Positions 60,236-64,000 of a stretch of 64,000 bases of DNA are shown one piece after another. The notes beneath the pieces were generated by a model. The model was not told the origin of the DNA. It did no database searches and worked only from the letters and a program-made list of their open reading frames with translations. Within the stretch, counting starts at the first letter, position 1; every line of letters begins with the position of its first letter. Source of the stretch: Bog-473 sp036268485 (GTDB taxonomy: Bacteria; Actinomycetota; Acidimicrobiia; Acidimicrobiales; RAAP-2); the NCBI GenBank assembly GCA_036268485.1, contig DATAUC010000007.1:1-64000 (forward strand). The letters run 5' to 3'. The position numbers and the translations under genes were made by a program.

Positions 60236-61864
60236 TCAGCCGGGGTGCAGTCCGGCCAGCTCAAGCATTTCGGGGTCGGCCACAATATGGCCCTGGGGGA
60301 TGCCCTTCAGCCAGGGCTGGGCCACCATGGTGTCGTCCTTGTCGGCGATGTTGAACCAACACCCGCTACTCACGGCATGCTCGACCACTTTGTTGAAGGT
60401 CACGACGGATCCGGTCGCCAGGGCCTGGTTGTCCAACGCTTCCTCGCCGGGCACATTGCAGCTCAGGTACTCCAACCCACCGGAGGGATCGAAGTTGATG
60501 TGGGTCCAGGTGTAGGCGTTGTAGGTGTCGGGCCAGAAGTAGTCGACCAGCATGTTGGGTTGCGAGGTCTCTTTGGCTGCACTGACCGATCCGACCGAGG
60601 CGTAGATCTCCGAAGTCTGATAGCCCTGGACCTTCGTTGTGAGTCCATCAGCATGCAGTTCCGCTCCGATGTCCTCCGCCAGGAGCTGGTCGTCGGGAGC
60701 TCCAGTGTCGTAGCCGACGGTGAAGCTCCGCTGCGACGCGGGGAGCGAAGCCACTAGCTTCTTCAACTTGGACGGGTCGTACGGAATGTTCTGCTTGCCG
60801 TCCGCCGGCGGTAGGAGGCCGTTCGGCCCGGCTTGCTTGGCTACCGTGCCACGACCGGGGAACACCCCGGCCACCAAGGCGGTGGCATTGATCGCTTCGT
60901 CTACATCGAGGCGGGCCTTGGCTGATGTCAAGATGCCCTTGTTCTCGTTGAGGTACGCCGTCTCGGATTCGAGGGTGGGCAAGTTGTAGACATTCACCTT
61001 GGAGCTATGGGTGTACTGGGCGATGACCGAGGTGGTCATGTCGTGCAGGATGGCGTCGATCTGGCCATCGTTGAACTCAATCTCCTCGGTGGAGAGATTG
61101 TCAACCACCGGCATGTTGATGGTGGTGTAGTACGGCTTGGGTCCCCAGTACTGTGCGAATGCCGTCATCTGGTACATCACGCCGACCTTGGCTTCACTCA
61201 AGGTGTAGGGACCGGTGCCGACATCGTGCGTTTCCAGATAGGTCTGGTCGTTGTCGGCGCCGGCATTGGCGGCCAGAGCTGTCGGGCTCTCCATGGCCGG
61301 GCCGTACGGTGCGGCCAGGAAGTCCAAGAAGGCTGCGTTGGGGGTCTTCAAGGTGATGACAGCCGTATACGGATCCGGCGTTGCCACCGAAGCCACATCG
61401 GTCACCATGTAGGAAGGTCCACCGGCCACTGCGGCCTCTCGGGCGAAGTCGGGCTCGATGGCAGCGGATGTGAACGGGGTCCCGTCGTGGAAGAGCACGC
61501 CATGGCGAAGCTTGAGGGTGTAGGTCAATCCGTCCTTGGAAACGCTCCAGCTGGTAGCCAATTCGGGCTCCAGAACACGCTTGGCCGTGTCGGCCTTGTA
61601 CTGCAAGAGATTTTGGTACATGTTCCTGGTCAGGAGCAGTCCTTCACCGGCGTAGTAGACGTCGGGGTCGGGTGGCTGGCCCGGGTCCTGCAAGAAGCTG
61701 AGGTTCAGCGTGTGGCTGGTGGGGAAGGACGCCGCGCTGGCTGGTCCCGCCTCGGCCAATGAGAAGATCGGTGCCGCCGCCAACGACAGCAGTGCGCCGG
61801 TGCCCAGGACCCGGCGCAGGCCTTTCCTGAGGATGGACGTGCCGTCAGTGTGTCGCCTGATCAT
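60236..61864 (-). CDS. ABC transporter solute-binding protein (SBP family 5)
   Basis: Extracytoplasmic binding protein of 542 residues. Signal peptide with Arg-rich start (RKGLRRVLG), hydrophobic core and an SPase I-like GPASA-A cleavage site; no lipobox Cys. Family 5 features: LEPELATSWSVSKDGLTYTLKLRHGVLFHDG (quoted cores LEPELATSWSVS, YTLKLRHGV) and VGTGPYTL. It belongs with the Dpp-type ABC genes at 53-57 kb but is separated from them by the riboswitch and three enzymes. Start ATG 61864 overlaps the isochorismatase stop codon. Ligand unknown; the family binds peptides and also nickel, opines and amines. Confidence 0.9.
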   Translation of the reverse strand: MIRRHTDGTSILRKGLRRVLGTGALLSLAAAPIFSLAEAGPASAASFPTSHTLNLSFLQDPGQPPDPDVYYAGEGLLLTRNMYQNLLQYKADTAKRVLEPELATSWSVSKDGLTYTLKLRHGVLFHDGTPFTSAAIEPDFAREAAVAGGPSYMVTDVASVATPDPYTAVITLKTPNAAFLDFLAAPYGPAMESPTALAANAGADNDQTYLETHDVGTGPYTLSEAKVGVMYQMTAFAQYWGPKPYYTTINMPVVDNLSTEEIEFNDGQIDAILHDMTTSVIAQYTHSSKVNVYNLPTLESETAYLNENKGILTSAKARLDVDEAINATALVAGVFPGRGTVAKQAGPNGLLPPADGKQNIPYDPSKLKKLVASLPASQRSFTVGYDTGAPDDQLLAEDIGAELHADGLTTKVQGYQTSEIYASVGSVSAAKETSQPNMLVDYFWPDTYNAYTWTHINFDPSGGLEYLSCNVPGEEALDNQALATGSVVTFNKVVEHAVSSGCWFNIADKDDTMVAQPWLKGIPQGHIVADPEMLELAGLHPG

Positions 61865-62505
61865 GCTGCTCCTTTGTCCGCCAGGGCGGTCCGAGATGAG
61901 GCGGCGAGAACCTCACATGCTTCGATGATTTCCAAGGTGGTCCGACCAGCACCGTGCTGGAGGTACTCCATGGCGCTCAATGAGGCGTCATGGCGAGCTT
62001 GCGACGAACCGATCACGCAGTCGGTGACCACCCGCATGCGGTAGTCGTGCTGATGGCCGTCGGCGAACGTGTAGTGGATGCAGACGTCGGTCAGTCCACC
62101 CATGAGGATCAGGGTCGACGCACCGAGGCCCTTGAGGAGGATCTCCAGGTCCGTGCCGAAGAAGCAGGAATAGCGGCGCTTGGCAATGCCGTACTCGCCC
62201 GGCCCCGGTGTGAGCGTGGGCCAGTACTCCGTGCCCTTGTCGCCTTCGAGGCAGTGCACGCCTTCGTTGCCGTCCAACTCGCGCCCGAAGTCGACGCCGT
62301 CGCGCCGGTGGGCTTCTTGGAAGAAAATGATCGGGATGCCAGCGGCCCGGGCCGCCTCGACGATTCGCTCGGCATTGGCGATCATGGCGGCTTGCCCGCC
62401 CATGAGCTCAATGCCCATCTCCGCGGCGGACATGCCGTAGCCACGTTGAATGTCGACCGAAATAAGTACCGGTCGCCCGATGAACATCGGGGGTGTCTGT
62501 GCCAT
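61861..62505 (-). CDS. isochorismatase-like cysteine hydrolase
   Basis: Protein of 214 residues. Triad Asp18 (ISVDIQRGY), Lys109 (IAKRRYSCFFGTDL) and Cys142 (GGLTDVCIHYT); family members include N-carbamoylsarcosine amidohydrolase, biuret hydrolase, nicotinamidase and isochorismatase. In this neighbourhood (creatininase, DUF1989, guanidine riboswitch), an amidase for a carbamoyl or ureido intermediate is the best guess. The ATG at 62505 has a perfect AGGAGGTG site, while the longer frame is unsupported. First gene of the run that continues into the binding protein. Confidence 0.88.
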   Translation of the reverse strand: MAQTPPMFIGRPVLISVDIQRGYGMSAAEMGIELMGGQAAMIANAERIVEAARAAGIPIIFFQEAHRRDGVDFGRELDGNEGVHCLEGDKGTEYWPTLTPGPGEYGIAKRRYSCFFGTDLEILLKGLGASTLILMGGLTDVCIHYTFADGHQHDYRMRVVTDCVIGSSQARHDASLSAMEYLQHGAGRTTLEIIEACEVLAASSRTALADKGAA

Positions 62506-62656
62506 GTCACCTCCTGCGGTCTTGGTACGGCCCCCCCCGGAACCCGTGCATCTCAATGCAGCGATTCAATCCCTCAACTGTTTCGGGCCAAGATCGAGAA
62601 AGTTTCCGGACGATGAACACGACAGAACGCGATGATGCAAGACGTCTCTGTCTCCG

Positions 62657-63337
62657 CTACCACTCCTCGAGCCGGTCGACGATGGCATGCACCAGATGGA
62701 GACGGCGCGGTGTCACCCCACAGACCCGCAGCACGGCATCGGCAATGACCGAAGGCGTGGTGGCATGGGCTCGGCGTTGCGGACGGAAGGTGATGACGCT
62801 TTCCACCATTCCGAAGACGACATCGCCGGTGAATTGGTCGACGTCGAAGAACAATCCATCGCGCTCGCCGCGGTCGATCTGCGCCACGTACATCCGGAAG
62901 AGCTTGCGCCGGCGCCGCCAGAACCATTCGAACTGCGAACCCTGCACTTCGGGCAGTAATTGCAGCATACCCAGGTTGTTTGGCCCCTGACAGAGGTTGG
63001 CCACGTCCTCGTGCGCCAGTAGCCACAAGGCCACATCGGCGTCGAATCCCTCCAGGGCGTGGCGACTGACCATGTCGAGAGCGGGGCGCACGGTGCGGTC
63101 CAGCAGCTCGGTGAGGATGTCCTCCTTGCGGGCGAAATAGTGGAAGAGGGAAGCCTGCCGGAGACCCACTTCGACGGCGATGGCCCGGGTGGACGTGGCG
63201 GTATACCCGTTGGCCTCGAAGAGCCGTGCCGCGCCCTCCAGTATCTCCTCGTGCACGCTGCTCGACAATGTGCGGGGTATGGCGCGGGGGCGACCGAGCG
63301 GTCGTGGTGCCTCGTCGCTCTCACCGTGCAGCGCCAT
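62657..63337 (-). CDS. TetR-family transcriptional regulator
   Basis: Protein of 226 residues. HTH with EILEGAARLFEANGYTATSTRAIAVEVGLRQASLFHYFARKEDIL (quoted cores LFEANGYTATSTRAIA, LRQASLFHYFARKEDI). The ligand domain is Trp/Phe-rich (QFEWFWRRRRKLFRMYV). Start ATG 63337. It is divergent from the DUF1989 gene with a tetO-like palindrome between them, and upstream of the isochorismatase-like gene on its own strand (151 bp gap with no recognised element). Probable regulator of the right-hand operon and perhaps of the binding-protein genes. Confidence 0.9.
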   Translation of the reverse strand: MALHGESDEAPRPLGRPRAIPRTLSSSVHEEILEGAARLFEANGYTATSTRAIAVEVGLRQASLFHYFARKEDILTELLDRTVRPALDMVSRHALEGFDADVALWLLAHEDVANLCQGPNNLGMLQLLPEVQGSQFEWFWRRRRKLFRMYVAQIDRGERDGLFFDVDQFTGDVVFGMVESVITFRPQRRAHATTPSVIADAVLRVCGVTPRRLHLVHAIVDRLEEW

Positions 63338-63375
63338 GTTAACGACGCGTGAAGGAGTGGCCCATGGCCTGGATT

Positions 63376-63391
63376 TCTATCACTCGATAGA
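63376..63391. promoter_or_regulatory. tetO-like operator
   Basis: TCTATC-actc-GATAGA is a perfect 6-4-6 palindrome, close in sequence to classical tet operators (CTATC...GATAG). It lies between the divergent TetR gene (start 63337) and the DUF1989 gene (start 63436), the expected place for an auto-regulated repressor site. Confidence 0.7.
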
Positions 63392-63435
63392 TAATCATCA
63401 CTGGTCTCGCACCGACAGCAACGGAAGGGATGGAG

Positions 63436-64000
63436 ATGGCGAGCCCCACGAGTGGCCCCACGGCGACCACCCATGGTGCGCGCGACCATGCCCGGGCCCA
63501 GGGCAACACCGTGGTCGACCACATGCCCACCGTGCCGGCCCGCTCCTACCCGGCACCGCCTGAAGGCGTGGACCCCGATCGTCTGGTTTGGGCCGAGATG
63601 CTGGCCCCTGGCGGCTACTCCCAGCGCATCCTGGCCGCCGGTACGACCATCCGCCTAACCGACGTCGAGGGCGACGCCTGCGCACACCTCCTCCTGTTCA
63701 GGGCCGGCCAGACCTGGGAACGGCTGTGTGTCGCCGACACGGTCAAGGTGCAGTGGCAGGCCTACACCACGACGGGCCAGCTCCTGCTGTCGGACCAGGG
63801 TCGGGTGCTGGCCACGGTGGTGGCCGACACGTCGGGCCGCCACGACGCCCTCTGTGGGACCTCCACGCTCGTGCGGAACGAGGAGCGCTACGGAACGGGT
63901 CGGCCGGAGGGCCCGTCGCCAGCGGGACGGGAGCTCTTTGTCCTGGGCGCGGCCAAGTGCGGACTGACCCCGCGGGACCTGCCCCCGAGTGTGTCGTTCT
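63436..64000 (+). CDS. urea-carboxylase-associated (DUF1989) protein, partial at right edge
   Basis: The first 188 residues of a DUF1989 protein; the frame runs off the window. Segments LRLTD-like IRLTDVEGDACAHLLLF, WERLCVADTVKVQWQAY, LLLSDQGRVLATVVADTSGRHDALCG and AAKCGLTPRDLPPSVSF (quoted in parts) are typical of the UAAP1 subgroup. Paired DUF1989 proteins form carboxyguanidine deiminase, which acts after guanidine carboxylase; the second subunit and the carboxylase would be expected just outside the window. ATG 63436 has GGAAGGG at a good distance; ATG 63430 is too close to it. Controlled probably by the divergent TetR. Confidence 0.88.
   Translation, partial: MASPTSGPTATTHGARDHARAQGNTVVDHMPTVPARSYPAPPEGVDPDRLVWAEMLAPGGYSQRILAAGTTIRLTDVEGDACAHLLLFRAGQTWERLCVADTVKVQWQAYTTTGQLLLSDQGRVLATVVADTSGRHDALCGTSTLVRNEERYGTGRPEGPSPAGRELFVLGAAKCGLTPRDLPPSVSF

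Overview
The window is high-GC (mid-60s % by eye, lower in the first 2.3 kb), densely packed chromosomal DNA with many 4-base ATGA/GTGA overlaps. It is dominated by TetR-, PadR- and NarL-type regulators, DHA2 drug exporters, a P450/ferredoxin pair, a class III adenylate cyclase with an Rv1264-like regulatory domain and amidohydrolase_2 enzymes. This points to an actinomycete-type bacterium (Actinomycetota, possibly Acidimicrobiia); that assignment is inference. I see no rRNA, tRNA, CRISPR array, insertion sequence, integrase or replication origin.

Layout. 0.3-4.3 kb: cell-surface genes (polytopic membrane protein, L,D-transpeptidase, TIG-domain protein). 4.5-11.6 kb: two regulator/exporter modules, a TetR/DHA2 pair with duplicated operators and a PadR-controlled LolD/FtsX-type ABC exporter. 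11.6-19.2 kb: esterase, YfhO-like membrane protein, KAS III-like synthase, adenylate cyclase, class III aminotransferase. 19.2-24.0 kb: ArsB-like permease, then a minus-strand redox operon (Thr-rich membrane protein, ApbE, heme-b ferric-reductase-like protein, NuoF-like flavoprotein, 3Fe-4S ferredoxin). 24.1-30 kb: CDF-like and COG4705-like membrane proteins, an ABC-2 exporter, and a NarL-type two-component system. 30-40 kb: a secreted GH39-like glycosidase, TetR/DHA2 pair, PhyH dioxygenase, GNAT, SIMPL and DUF5666 proteins, P450-ferredoxin-hydrolase operon. 40-47.5 kb: third TetR/DHA2 pair, a heme-dependent N-demethylase-like protein, dehydrogenases, epimerase, acyltransferase.

The most interesting part is a minus-strand run from 62.5 to 47.5 kb. 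A sequence at about 60.05-60.17 kb carries all three conserved blocks of a ykkC/guanidine-I riboswitch. It sits in the leader of a glutamine-synthetase-family ligase that is followed, nearly without gaps, by a creatininase-family hydrolase, a PuuD-like class I glutamine amidotransferase, a Dpp/Opp-type ABC transporter (two-ATPase fusion plus two permeases), an uncharacterised HRI1-like protein, a lactonase-like MBL hydrolase, two amidohydrolase_2 proteins, a nitroreductase and glucose-6-phosphate dehydrogenase. The matching solute-binding protein and an isochorismatase-like hydrolase lie just upstream. At the right edge, behind a tetO-like operator and a divergent TetR gene, begins a urea-carboxylase-associated (DUF1989) gene of the family that supplies carboxyguanidine deiminase. 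Together these suggest a guanidine or guanidino-compound uptake and catabolism locus with a puuA/puuD-like gamma-glutamylation branch. The riboswitch identity is well supported by motif; the pathway is a hypothesis.

No gene-free stretch exceeds about 300 bp. The longest are 51-294 (nothing recognised), 4264-4550 (nested inverted repeat), 60029-60235 (riboswitch) and 2140-2333 (nothing recognised).
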